From Sclerotiophoma versabilis (taxonomy: Eukaryota; Ascomycota; Dothideomycetes; Pleosporales; Didymellaceae), in NCBI GenBank assembly GCA_012274445.1, contig JAAROD010000004.1, positions 1,054,001-1,118,000 on the forward strand: a DNA stretch of 64,000 bases, read 5' to 3'. Positions 10,489 through 23,140 of the stretch are shown here, piece by piece. A program made the translations under genes and the position numbers. The notes under the pieces are model-generated. The model was given only the letters and a program-made list of their open reading frames with translations, did no database searches and was not told the origin of the DNA. Within the stretch, counting starts at the first letter, position 1. The number at the start of each line of letters is the position of its first letter.

Positions 10489-10990
10489 TATTAAAGTTAT
10501 ACTTTTAAGTAAAGCTTATAAGCACTATTTATATTAGTTCTTAGAGATAAGCACTAGTATAGAACAGTCTATAAGAGTTAAAGTTATTACCTAGTAAAAC
10601 ACTATAATAATAGAGAGTAATAATAAGTAGTATAGAGTAGACTATCTAGCTTAAGAGTTAAGAGGTTAAGATTCTAAAGATAAACTTAATTAACTAAGTT
10701 AAATATAAACTATAAGAGTTATATTTCTACTAACTATATACTTACTAGGAGATAATGCTTATTAATAAGTAACTAGAGTTAGTCTAATAAGATATATAGT
10801 ATTACTTATTAATAAGTAATAATATATAATACTTATTAATAAGTAAGTTATATATATTATACTTATTAATAAGCATGTTACGTAACTATATAAAGGAGAT
10901 TCCTCCTAGTTCTGCTCTAGCTTATAGGTAAGAGCTCTAGTTAGCTACTTAATTACTATGCTACTTTATCTGCACAGGATTATAACACTA
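10489..10990 (-). repeat. Gypsy-1 3' LTR
   Basis: 502 bases beginning TATTAAAG and ending ACACTA. It carries four copies of the 12-base palindrome CTTATTAATAAG, starting at 10758, 10805, 10832 and 10862. Confidence 0.85.
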
Positions 10991-11089
10991 TCCTACTTCT
11001 TCTTTAGATTTATTCTTAAACTATATAACTAGAATCTAGGCTTATATAAAACTAAGCTTGTCTTTATATCTAGTAACTAGTATATTAAG

Positions 11090-11560
11090 ATATCTTCTTA
11101 CACCTGTAACCTTTAACTTAGTTTAGAAATTTATTAAGCTAACACTTCTACTAAAGTTCTCTATAACTATTATTTTTTTAAAGGCTATAAGTACGATATT
11201 ATACTAAATACTATAAAGTATTTAAAGTATACTAAGTATATAAAGGCTAGAAAGCCTTATATTAATATATTATAGAAGTTACTAGATTATACTTATAAAG
11301 AGTATAAAAAGAAGGTAGAAGAAGATAAAACCTTATTAGTAACTGTTATTGCGCAGTTATTGCAAAATAAGAAGATTCTAAAATAAGCTAAGAATTACGT
11401 ATAGTAAAAGGCGCTATGTATAGTAAATAAAATAGCTAAATTAGGTAAACTAGATCTTACTAAGAAGATAGATTATCTAGCAGTGTTAATAGGTATATAT
11501 ACTTTACCTTTAACCTAGACTACTCTTAGGCTTATTAAGAAGTCTATTATAAACTATAGT
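11090..11560 (+). pseudogene. Antisense Zn2Cys6/coiled-coil gene relic in Gypsy-1
   Basis: This plus-strand frame is antisense to the minus-strand element and starts 100 bases inside the 3' LTR, with ATG mutated to ATA at 11090. Residue 25 begins a pattern of Tyr codons spaced like a fungal Zn2Cys6 cluster: Y(11162)-x2-Y(11171)-x6-Y(11192)-x8-Y(11219)-x2-Y(11228), then further Tyr. This is what RIP makes of TGY cysteines. After it comes a Lys/Glu-rich coiled-coil segment (KKKVEEDKTLL, then NKKILK). Order, spacing and position match the intact antisense ORF of the un-RIPed Gypsy (49179-48634). The function there is inferred to be DNA binding. Confidence 0.6.
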
Positions 11561-11639
11561 ACTTCTATACTAATTAGAAGTAGTTTATAAAGTATATTAG
11601 AGGTTTCTATATATTTTCTAATTCTAGGTAACCTAACTA

Positions 11640-14600
11640 CTTAACTAGGTATTAAATACTCTTCTTAGTTCTTTAATATATTATTATTTTTTTAACTTCC
11701 TACTTATTATTACTGTTAGCTTAGTAGTAGAAGTCTTTCTAGATTAGTATTCTTAGGTTAGCAGGTTCTAATAGTAAGATATAGAATACTAGATAGATTT
11801 TTATATTCTTAGGTAGCTTAAGTTAGTAGTTAACTAGGCTAATTTATTTAGAAATAAAAAATAGTCTAACCTTAACCTTATTTAGTTTTTTTATTACTCT
11901 TTATATTCTAAGATTTTTTATGAGAAGATAGACCTTATCTCTTTTCTTTAGCTAAGGTGCTGTTTTTTATTTCTAGTTAATATATAAAATAGCTTGTTCC
12001 TAAGCTTATATAATGTTTTTAGGTAATTTCTAGTATACTTTCTTTAATCTAACTACTAAAGCTATTACTAATTCTGTCTAAATAGAGTAATTAAGAGATT
12101 AAGTAAAGAGATTTAGGTGTCTTCTATAGTTTATAAAGAATAGTATTATACCTATTACTTCTAATAACTTATTATTATATATAATTTATACTATAGGTAA
12201 TAGTAAGACCTAGTTATCTTATTCTTAGTTACTATAGATCTAAAGGTATATCTCTATAGTTTAATTTATTCTTTCTATTTATCTATCTGTTTGCAGATAA
12301 TAGGCTGTAGATAGCTTTTTCTTAGTACCTAATATAGTAAGTATTATAGTCTAATAGTTTAATATAAAAAGGTTATCTCTATTACTAATAATTAATTTAG
12401 GTATTCTATAGTAGTAAATAATCTAATTAATAAATACTATAGCTAGCTGCTGCGTAGTATAGCTGTATCTAAATAGTATTATTTTAGTATATTTAGTAAA
12501 TTAATCTACTATAATAAATATTAAGTTATAGGTGTATTCTATAATAGGGTTCTTAGAGGGTAGTAGCTATATAATAAAATCTATTATAATATTTATCTAT
12601 AGTACTATAGGTAGCTTTATTACCTATACTTCTCTATACTTAGTATATATACTATACTTATTCTATTAGTATTATATATAGTTTCTAATAAACTTAGTAA
12701 CTTTATTCTTTATATTAGAAAACTTATAATATTATCTAATAAGTTCTATAGTATAAGTAATACTAGAGTGTCTGTGTAGTGTATTGTTATAGTATCTTAA
12801 GATAACTTTTTCTTAAAGTTTCTCTAGTACTTACTCTAGAATATATTATTTCTGCTAAACTTATATTACTAAATTAAGCTGCTAAGATAGTCCTAATATC
12901 CTATCCTTATTAACTCTAAGAATAGTAAACTTATTAATTATCTTTTTACCTATAAGGTTATAGCGTTAGCTAAGTATATCTATACTACTATTTTTCTTTT
13001 CTAGTATATATAGAATCTTAAACTTATACTAACTAAGTATTTCTAACTAGCGTACTTACTATTAGTTTAGAACCTTAGTAGTAGTAAAATATACTAAGTT
13101 CTTATAATCTGTGTAGATAGTAAGTTCTAAGCAGCTTTCTATGTATACTCTCTTATATTATAATATATTAATAATAGCTATAAGCTCCTTATTATATATA
13201 TTATAATATTCCTCTAGTACTATAAACTTTCTTAAGTAGTAGGTAATTAGGTGCTATTAACTATCTTATTCTTAAGTAATATATACTTCTAATACTAGAT
13301 TTAAGGTATCTATTTTAAGGCACGCAGGTTTACTACTTCTAAATATAATTAGTATAGAAGGCTCTATACATACTTACTTAAGTAATTAGAAAGTATCTTC
13401 TTATACTTATTTCTACTTAAAGAGTGTATCCTTATATATAAGTCTTTTAAGCAGTAAGGCCTTTATAGAGTAGTTCTTAATAAAGTATTAGTTAAAGTTA
13501 ATAAACCTAAGAAATTCTTAAATTCTCTTAACTATAGTAGGTATTAGCTAATTCTTTATAACCTAGATTTTCTTTTTACTTATCTTAACTCTATATCTTT
13601 CTATAATATAGCTAAGAAACTCTACTTCTTTCTTATACTATTTATACTTCTCTAGCTTTAGCCTAAGGTCTGCTATTACTAAGTATTCTAATACTTATTA
13701 CACATAGACCTTATATTCTTCTAGTATCTTACTATATACTAGAATATTATTAAGATATACTACTACTATAATATCTAGGTATACTTATAGTATATTATTA
13801 ATTAATACCTAATATACTACTAGTGTATTAGTTAGCCTAAATAGTATAACTATATACTTATAGTAACTATAACAGATTCTAAATACTATCTTCTATTCTT
13901 TACCTTTCTTTATATATATAAGGTTGTACACTCTGTATAAGTTAAGTATAGTAAAGAACTTTACTTCTAATAGCTAGTTCTATAACTTAGATATATTAGG
14001 TAGTAGAGAATAATTCTTAATAGTAATATTATTTAACTTCTAGTAGTTAACGCAAAGCCTTAGCTTACTGTCTTTCTTTAGTATAAATAGAATAGAGAAT
14101 TCTGCTAGAGATTTAGATTTTCTAATAAACTTCTTTATAAGGTTCTTCTTAATGTACTTATATAGTATCTTAAGCTCTTTCTTAGATAATTAATATATAG
14201 GCCTAAAGAGTAGTTCTTTCTCTTCCTTAAGTTTAATCTTATAATTCTAGGGCTAATACTTAGGTAGCGCTTTTATAGATAACTCTTCTTTAAATAACTA
14301 GCTATACTATCTATACACATCTAGTATACTAGAAAGTGTACTCTTATTCTCCTTAACTATTATAGAGAGGCTTCCTTCATCTATATAGTTAACTACTCTA
14401 CTTTAGCACGTCTTATATATTAAAGAGACATTATTAATCTTCTTTTTATTTACTAGTTATAGCGTGCGCTGTGTAGGCTTTAATATATTAGTACTATATT
14501 TATATTATCTTAATCAAAGTCTTTTCTATATCTAGTCTATTTCTAGATTTTACTTTTATAACTAGAGAAGTTCTAGTATAATATTATATATAGCCTTTAT

Positions 14601-16950
14601 AAAGACGTCTAGAGTTAGTGTCTTATAGTACCTCTATATCTCTAGAAAGGCTACTATTACCTTGTATATAATATACAGCTCTTCTAGTATTAATTCTCTA
14701 TTAGCTACTTAGAGTAAATAGGCGTATTCTTTTATGCATAGTATAAGACCTACTTAGTATATTACTATCTAGGATATATAGTTTACCTGTGCTCCTAAGT
14801 CTAAGAGTGCTAATAATACTACTCTATTTAACTTAATAGGTAGTCTAATAAGTAAGCTATCTCTAATAGTATTAAGAGATTACTTAGCAGAGCACTCTTT
14901 TAGCACTTACCTAAAAAAGTCTCTTTATTACTAAATCTATAGATAATCTTACTGCCTTTATATAGCTTATAGTTTAGATTAAGGTAATACTGCTAATATA
15001 GATTATAGTAGGAGCTGTTAATAACTAATTATATATATATAATTACCTAATAATTATCTATACCTAGAAAGTACAGCTTAGAATACTTATTCTAGAGGTG
15101 TATTTTATATATATTATTCTTATAATTATACTATTATTTCCTGTATATAGTACTAGAAGTTAGAAACTATCTCTTTCTTAGTTTTTCTAATTTATGTATA
15201 TAATAGGCATTATACACACATACTATCTATAATAGCTTTCTATAATTTAGATTCTAGTAGTCTAAGGTATACTCTAGTTATAGGTTTAGAAGTAATGCTA
15301 GCTTTCTATTAAAGTTAAGCTTATTCCTACTTTAGTTATTTTTTACTTATTACTTAAACTCCTATTATATAGCGTAGTTACTAGTACTAAGTTTATTAAA
15401 ATTATATTACTACTAATCCTATTAGAATTTACTTAGGTTATTAACCTATTATTATCCTGCGCGCGTTTAAAGTGCTATTTATTATAGTTTCTTATTAATA
15501 CTCTTAGTAATCTAATTACAGTTCTTCTAAAAGGTAGTATTATTATCTTAGATTTCTTAACGTGCTAGTTCTGTGTTTATACACCTATTAAACTCTTATA
15601 TGTCTAGATTATACTACTTCTCTTTAGTATTAGAGGTATAGATAATACCTCTATCTACTTCTTATCTAGTATTATTATATAGTTATTAAGATATAGTAGA
15701 CTACTTATACCTATGCACCTTTAGTCTATGTTTATATATTTAGCCTATCTATTCTAATAGTTATTCTACTAGGTTCTATAAGTATTTTTATTATTTATCT
15801 AACTCTTAGTATAGTATAGGTACTTAGCTTTAAACACTCTATATATTCTTATTAGATAGTTTAATATAATTATTATTAGATCTAGTCTTAGAGTCTTCTA
15901 TAAGACGTTCTATATTATTAGTAAGAACTTTCTATTTATTACTAGTATCTATATCCTTATAGGTAAGTACGTTAAGCTATTAAACTACCTTATTCTTAGA
16001 TTAATAGTTCTTAGCATAGTAGCCTAGCTTACTACATCTATAATAAATTACTTCTAACTTATCCTTTCTATTACTACTCTTGCTTTTCTAGTTCTATTAG
16101 GGTTCTAGTCTCTTATTAATATTAGATAGATCTATAGCCTCTAGTCTATAGTAACTACTACTAGTACTATTATATACCTAGCGTCTAGTGTTTAGTTAGT
16201 AGTAATTACCTCTATAGTTTTCTTAGTTAAGGTTATTATACTATAGGTTACGTAAAGGTAGGTAAGTAGTATAAGCTATTATTTATGCCTATAGGTTCTC
16301 TTATAATTTCTATTATAGTTTATATAGTTTAATATTAATATTAATTACTATATTAACTAGAGAGTTAAAGTTATTAGTAGACGCAGCAGTCTGTATTAAT
16401 TTCTCTTTAACTTATAGTTTTAATCTTTATTAGAATATTATTATTAATGCAGTATTGTTCTAACTAGTGTACGTAGCTAGCTGCTAAAACTTAGTAGTAT
16501 AGTTAGTAGCTAACGTAGTTTACTTAATGTGTTAGATATTATAATATATAATAGTTAGTTTATTATATACTCTAAATACTTAGCGTATCTATTTCTTAAA
16601 TAGATTAAAGTCTTTAACCTATACGTTAATATTAGTAGATATTCTCTCTTTATAGTAATGTTAGATAAAGAGTTTAATCTACGTAAACGCGTAATCTTTT
16701 ATAAATATAGAGATAAGTATTATATATTTCTTCTTAGAGATGTGTTCTCTCTAGAATATAAAGAAGAGGTTGAATTTAATAAGCTAGTCTTCTAGTTTTT
16801 TATAAGTACTATTAAAGGTCTTAGGCTTAGCTACTAGGTATATACTTATAGATATAGAGGTTATTATACCTCTATTTAATTCTTTGTCTATATTAAGGTT
16901 ATTATTAACATAGTTACGTAACGCGTTAGAGTTACTAGAAGTAGTATAGA
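11640..16950 (-). pseudogene. Gypsy-1 gag-pol relic
   Basis: Read right to left, the RIP-degraded polyprotein keeps Gag with one zinc knuckle (near 16020), retropepsin (near 14800), RT with its catalytic motif (near 13760), then RNase H and integrase territory down to about 11640. All frames are broken by TAA and TAG stops that replace Gln and Trp codons. It cannot encode a product. The same order is found in Gypsy-2 (33.5-37.6 kb). Confidence 0.7.
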
Positions 16951-16987
16951 ATTCTAAAGTAGTACTTATCTTTAGAGGTGTTTAAAG

Positions 16988-17489
16988 TATTAAAGTTATA
17001 CTTTTAAGTAAAGCTTATAAGCACTATTTATATTAGTTCTTAGAGATAAGCACTAGTACAGAATAGTCTATAACAGTTAGAGTTATTACTTAGTAAAACA
17101 CTATAATAATAGAGGGTAATAATAAGTAGTATAGAGTAGACTATCTAGCTTAAGAGTTAAGAGGTTAAGATTCTAAAGATAAACTTAATTAACTAAGTTA
17201 AACATAAACTATAAGGGTTATATTCCTACTAACTATATACTTACTAGAAGATAATACTTATTAATAAGTAACTAGAGTTAGTCTAATAAAATACATAGCG
17301 TTACTTATTAATAAGCAATAATATATAATACTTATTAATAAGTAAGTTATATATGTTATACTTATTAATAAGTATATTACGTAACTATATAAAGAAGATC
17401 TCTTCTAGCTCTGCCCTAGCTTATAGAAAAGAGCTCTAGTTAGCTACTTAATTACTATGCTGTTTTATCTGCACAGGATTATAACACTA
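16988..17489 (-). repeat. Gypsy-1 5' LTR
   Basis: 502 bases, same length as the 3' LTR at 10489-10990 and alignable without large gaps. It has the same palindromic CTTATTAATAAG array. Differences between the copies are mostly C/T and G/A, as expected from RIP. Confidence 0.85.
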
Positions 17490-20400
17490 ACCTACTAAAG
17501 AGACGTCTTCTTCTAAAGATAAGAGAAAAGACTAGCCCTAGCTAAAAGTTATACGCTAGGGCCTTTTTAATAAGTTCTAAAGCCTATATAAACTATATAT
17601 TCTTTACGCTATTAACTAGCTATAATAAAACCTATTATAATTTATATAATTATTAACTTAATTATATAAGCTACTACTATAATTAATAATAGTTACTATA
17701 CCTATTACTTAGTAAATAAATAGTTTATATAAAGAATAAACTTACTACGTATACTAATTACTTCTATTGTAATAGAAGAAGTAAATAACTAGATAAGTAA
17801 GATTTCTAAGATTATAGAATTTACTCTTAATATTAGAGGCGTATAATAGCTATAAGTAGTAGCTTATATTAGCTTATTAATATATAAGTATAATATAACC
17901 TTAGAGAAGACCTAGCTAGAGAATATTAGGGGAGTTATTAACTCTTAAGGAAGATTACTATAGATAAAGTAATATAAAGTTACTATATAAAGTACTAAAG
18001 TACTTACTCTTCTAGACTACTACTCTATATTAGTAGTAGCCTTCTAGTACTATATATAAAAGAGCTGTAAGAAAGACTCTAAAGTTTAAGTCTTTACTGC
18101 TAGTATGTAAGATATTTAGAAGGCTTTAAAACCTAAAACCTAGATAATTAAAGAAGAAGTATAAGCTATACTCTCTATATATCTATAATTATATATCTAG
18201 CTATTTATTCTAGAAGAAGAAAATAAGCTGCTGCTATATAGAGAACTAAAGGTATATTATATAATTAAGCTAAATAAAGTAGATAGAAAGACTCTAGAAG
18301 TACTGTATAGCCTACTCTATATAATATTTAGAGATAAGCTTCTTATCTTATACTATACGCTACTAGACCTGCTTAAAAAGAAGTTTATTAGAGCTAGTAA
18401 CTTACTAGCAGCCTTACTAGTACTATTTATATAAAAACTAGAAGGTAGACTTTACTTTTACGTAGACTATAGAGCGCTTAATACCCTTATAAAGAAGAAT
18501 TAATACTCTTTCCTACTAATTAAAGAAACTCTAAACCTAATTAGATAAGCTACCTAGTATATAAAGCTAGATATTACTACTACTTTCTATAAGATTAGAA
18601 TATCTAAGGAATAGAAATTAATAACTACTATTTATATAAGGTTTAGATTATATGAATAGCTTATAATACTATTTAGATTAGTAAATACTCTTAGTACCTT
18701 TTAAGAGTATATTAACTAGGCCCTAAAAGACTTTCTAGACAACTTTACCTCTATATACTTAGATAACATCCTTATCTTTACTAAGAGGTTTCTATAGAAA
18801 TATTATAAATATATATAATAAGTAGTTAAATGCCTATAGGAAGCTAGCCTATACTTAGAACTTAATAAGTATAAATTTAATATCTAATATATAAAGTACC
18901 TTAGCTTTATTCTAGAGGCTAGAAAGAGAATTTCTATAGATTCTAAAAAGATATAAGTAATTAAGAAGTAGTAAGCTCTAACTACTATTAAGAGTATATA
19001 AGAGTTTCTAGAATTTACTAATTTCTATAGAAAGTTTACTAAGAACTTTACTACTCTATTTAAGCTACTTATACGGCTTATAAAGAAAGACTTACTATTC
19101 TAATAGAAGAAGGAGTAAGAATAAGCCTTTCTATTAGATAAAGTGCTTACTACCTTAGACCTAGAGGAGAAGGCTGTAGTTAAATATAATTTTTCTAGCT
19201 TTACTATAGGTACTACCTTCTTATAAGAAGATACGTTTAGTAACCTCTATATAGTTATATATTTCTTATAAAAGTTCCTCTCTTATAAAGTAAACTACTC
19301 TATCTATAATAAGAAACTTCTAGTAGTAATCTTCTACTTATAGAAATAGAACGCTAAACTCTAAAGTATATAAGAGTTTAAAGTTATTACTAACTATAAG
19401 AACCTTAAGTACTTTACTAAGAAATAAAAGCTTACTAAAAGATATATATAATAGGCTTAAATTATATTCTAGTTTAGTAATATAAAGATCTACTATAGAC
19501 TAGAAAAAGAGAATATATAAGTAGATACTCTATTAAGAAGAAACTAAAACATACTCTAAGGAGAGGATAATAAGCAGCTTACTAGTAGAGAGTTTATTAT
19601 ACTTATACTATTCTATTAATAGAACCTTACCTATACTACTTATATATAAACGCTTACTCTTACTATAGAAAATACTATCTTATTAGATACCTTACCTTAG
19701 CTACTACCTCTAGATAACTTAATAGCTTATTACTAGAACTAAGCTATAGAAGATAATAAGATATACTTAGCTATATAATAAGCTATTAAGAATAGTATAA
19801 GATCTCTAAACACTGTTATAAAAAAGATAGTAGTATTCTTAGGTAACTGTATAGTAATAGATAATAATAAACTCTAGTAGAGAAATAGAACCTAGGTACT
19901 AAATAGTAAACCTATCTATATAGGTATTATATAGTAAGTATACCTTATAGTCTAGATAGAATACTCTAGAAGAGAAGAAACCTACTATATAATAGTAAGG
20001 ATATAGTACTAGCTAGAGATAAGTAAAGATAACTATTACTTTATATAAAACTATAATATTTATTAGTAAAGTACCTCTTAGAGAGATAGAAAATATAGTT
20101 ACCTATAACTATTACTAGTGCCTAGCTGTATATAGTAAGACCTTATAGTTAATTTTATTACTAGTCTTCTACTTTTCTTAGGTTGTGTAAACCTTATAGC
20201 TATAAAAGACTAACTAAGTAAGAGTATAATTCTAATTCTCTTAGAGAAGATTAAAGTAGATAATATTACTTAGGTATTTATTTAAGAAGTTTACTAACTA
20301 TATAGACTCTTATAGTCTATTACCTTAGATAAAAGTACTTAGTTTATTAGTAAACTATAGAAAAGAGTATATAAGCTTCTAGGCGTATAATAGAACCTTT

Positions 20401-21100
20401 CTACTATATTCTACCTATAAATAAATAGACTTACTAAGAGAGCTAATAGTAATATTAAAGTAGTAGCATATATGTATATAAACTAAGTATAAGATAACTA
20501 GTCTATACTTACTCTAATACTAGAACTAATACTTAATACCTATATAAACTTAATAACTAAAGTCTTACTCTTCTTCTTTTAATATAGGTTTAAGAATATA
20601 CTATTCTCTCTAGACCTACTAGATAACCTAGCTAAAGGTAACCTAATAGATTATATAATAGATCTAAAGAAGTAGGCTAAAATAATTATATAGACCTTAT
20701 ACTAAGTAGTAGACTAGATAATTTTAGTAATAATATACTTCTAATAATAATAGAAAGCTTAGGCTAACTATATAAAATAACTAGCGCCTAAATACTAAGT
20801 TAGAAACTAGGTTTAGCTAAACCTAAAAAATATTTAGACTAACAGACCTAGTAAAAAGCTAGATTAGAAAAATAGAAAGTTCTAAGTAGCCTGCGTATAA
20901 GACCCCTACTAGGTTAAACTTAGTTTTCTATAGTAGACTAAGTTCTACTATATTAATTTACTACAACCTACTATAACTAATCTACTACTCTTATAATATA
21001 ATAATTAAGTACTAGAGGCAGTTATTATATGAAATAAAGACTAAGAGAAATATCTAGAATATCTTATTAAAGGTATTATTAATAAATACGTATAGAATAA
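17490..21100 (+). pseudogene. Gypsy-3 pol relic
   Basis: The plus-strand frame resumes after Gypsy-1. A protease-like segment lies near 17670-17720 (active-site Asp now Asn). RT follows at about 18350-18850, with FYVDYRALN at its start and YLDNILIF (for YLDD) near 18752-18780. An RNase H-like segment (SSFTIGTTFL) lies near 19170-19275 and integrase territory at 19.9-20.5 kb. A short chromodomain-like run (KYLEYLIK) near 21040 suggests a chromovirus, but this last call is weak. All stops are of RIP type. Confidence 0.65.
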
Positions 21101-22622
21101 TTAACTATAATATTAAGTTAAGTAGGCAGGCTATAAAGCTCTAACTTAGAAGCTAAGAGCTAATATTATTAATACTAAAGCCTATAGAAGTTAGATAGCT
21201 TATATAAGAGATATATAGCTACTTATAAAAAGACTAGCTAGAAACTAAAGAAAGAACCTTACTTATATTATAAATAGTAACTATATAGAAGAACTATATA
21301 TACTACTAAGAGCCTACTTAGTATTACTAAAGTGTCTCTTCTCTATAGAGGCTATAATAGCCTATCTACTAGAATAACTAAAGGTACTAGAAGTACTATT
21401 AGTAGACTTAGAAGAAGTACCTATATAAGAGTTAGTAAAGTAGTAATAAGTACTACTATTACTCTATATATAGTTAGAGTAAGCTCTATTCTACTACCTA
21501 ATAATAGACACGCAGCTAAGAAAAGCTATAAATATCTTCTTACTTTAGACAGCAGCAGCGCAGTTATTAGTATAACTAGTAAGGTTAATAGTACTATAGA
21601 AGTAAATAATAAAGGCCTTAAGATAGAAGAGGTACTAAGTAAGTAGCTAATAAGTATTAATAGTTATATAAGTAATAATAGAAGAGTAATTATAGACTCT
21701 AGAACTAAAAACAGTATTATACAGAGACTAGTTATAAGAGTAGAGAAAGTAATTAGTAATATAATAGATATTAATCTATATAGAATATTAGTAAAGAAAA
21801 AGACTATAAAAGAGAAGAGTACTATATAGAAGTAAATATAAGAACCTAGCAGAGCTTATTAGTAACAGCCTTATCTATAATATACTATATAGTATAGTGC
21901 TAGTTAAAGTTAGTAGAACCTTTAAAATGTTTATATTAGCTAGAATAACGCTTCTAGTAGTTATATAAGTTATAAGCTAGTAAGTAATATTAATAAGGTA
22001 TTTAAAATAAGTAGAATAAGTACTGTTTACAGAGCTACTAGTAGAACCTTAAAGATAGTTAAGGCTACTATCTAGCTAGCTACTAGGACTCTATATACCG
22101 CAAGTAGAAGCAGATATAATAATATATAGAAGTAGAAGATTATTAAAGAAAAAGACTTCTAGGAAAGTATATAAAACCTATTAAATAATTAATAAGTTAA
22201 GTATAAGATAAAGAAAGAGAAGAGCTTTTAGAAAAGAGTCTATATAGTTTATATAGAGAACTTAAACCTATATACCTCTACTAAGGCTATAGAGGTTTTA
22301 AAGTAAAGTTAATAGACTAATAGTTAGTATATAGGAGAGTAATTATAAGTTAAGTTATAAGATAAGGTAATATAACTAATTAGAACTACTGCTAGTACTA
22401 GAGCTATATATAAATAGACTATAATTAGCTAGTACTATATAAGTATAAGTAGAGAAGCACGCATATAATAAGATTACAGCCCTATAGTAAAACCTAGATT
22501 ACCTAATTTAGACACTATACCTTGTTTTAAGAATAGTAGCCTATAGGTAACTATTTTACTATTATATTACTACTCTAAGTTTTATATATAAGTAAATATG
22601 TTAAAGTAAAGAAGAAAGGTAT
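21100..22622. other. 3' non-pol segment of Gypsy-3
   Basis: About 1.5 kb between the end of pol and the 3' LTR. It contains the only frame over 100 codons in the left RIP block (21332-21646, plus), a Ser/Thr/Ile/Arg-rich translation typical of frames lacking RIP-able codons. I see no domain and treat it as fortuitous. Confidence 0.5.
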
Positions 22623-22809
22623 TATAATAGGCTAAGCTCTAAGTGTATAAAACTACGTACTAAACCTATGCACGTAATTATATAGTATAGCTTAGTATAT
22701 TACTATATCTTATATAAGAAGAGATAATTTCTTTTTCCTTCTATATCTTTCTACTTCTATAGTATAGGATAAATGCATACTTATTAGAAGGCTACTTTAA
22801 CTCTTAATA
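22623..22809 (+). repeat. Gypsy-3 3' LTR
   Basis: 187 bases matching 9075-9260, preceded by a purine-rich tract and followed by the AAGG duplication. Confidence 0.8.
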
Positions 22810-23140
22810 AAGGTAACTAGAAGTAGATAATAGTTATATAGAGTATTAATATAAAAAGATAGGCTATTCTACTTCTTATTATCTTTAAGGTATACTACTA
22901 CCTCTCTAGCTAGTATAAGAAGAAAGACCTACTCTAGAATTAGGTTATTAGAGTTCTTAGTAATAGCTAGACTACTAATAAGCTTAGTCTTAAGTAGTTA
23001 GAGTACTTTAATATATATATAAAGAAGTATACTATTAGTACCTACTAACTACTAGTTATTAATAGCTATAAAAGCTATAACTTACTTAAATTCTAGAAAT
23101 ACTCTAAGAATAATAAGATTATTACTATATATATACCTTC
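22810..23140 (+). pseudogene. Fot1/pogo-like transposase relic, central part
   Basis: Continues the transposase frame after Gypsy-3. In order it shows TTNKLSLKWLEYFN-like sequence, then LLVINSYKSYN near 23046-23080 (the second catalytic Asp of the family, here Asn), and KNNKIITIYIP at the end. The next conserved segment follows the TRIM-like insertion at 23598. Confidence 0.75.

Larger units (their letters stand above)
10489..17489 (-). mobile_element. Gypsy-1: RIP-inactivated Ty3/Gypsy element, minus strand
   Basis: Two 502-base LTRs bound a 7.0-kb element. Minus-strand landmarks run from right to left: a CCHC knuckle relic near 16005-16046 (Cys and His positions now Tyr), a protease motif near 14787-14825 (ALLDLGAQ, Ser changed to Leu), and an RT catalytic motif near 13740-13790 (YLNN for YLDD). 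A plus-strand, antisense gene relic lies beside the 3' LTR at 11090-11560. I could not find an exact TSD; flanks are ctaac and accta. It is inserted between gag and pol of Gypsy-3. Confidence 0.85.
9075..22809 (+). mobile_element. Gypsy-3: RIP-inactivated Ty3/Gypsy element, interrupted by Gypsy-1
   Basis: Matching LTRs lie at 9075-9260 and 22623-22809, flanked by AAGG (9071-9074 and 22810-22813). A purine-rich tract (agaagaaaggt) precedes the right LTR. Inside, on the plus strand, are a gag relic, then minus-strand Gypsy-1 (10489-17489), then a pol relic with RT, RNase H and integrase-like segments. Without Gypsy-1 the element is about 6.7 kb. It is inserted in the Fot1-like transposase, whose frame continues on both sides. 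Confidence 0.8.

Noticed and set aside
10484..17494. TSD for Gypsy-1
   Set aside because: Flanks ctaac and accta do not match; shifted variants would be forced.
21332..21646. 104-codon plus-strand ORF inside RIPed DNA
   Set aside because: Composition is Ser/Thr/Ile/Arg-biased as expected when a frame happens to lack Gln and Trp codons. There is no domain and it lies after the end of a dead pol.
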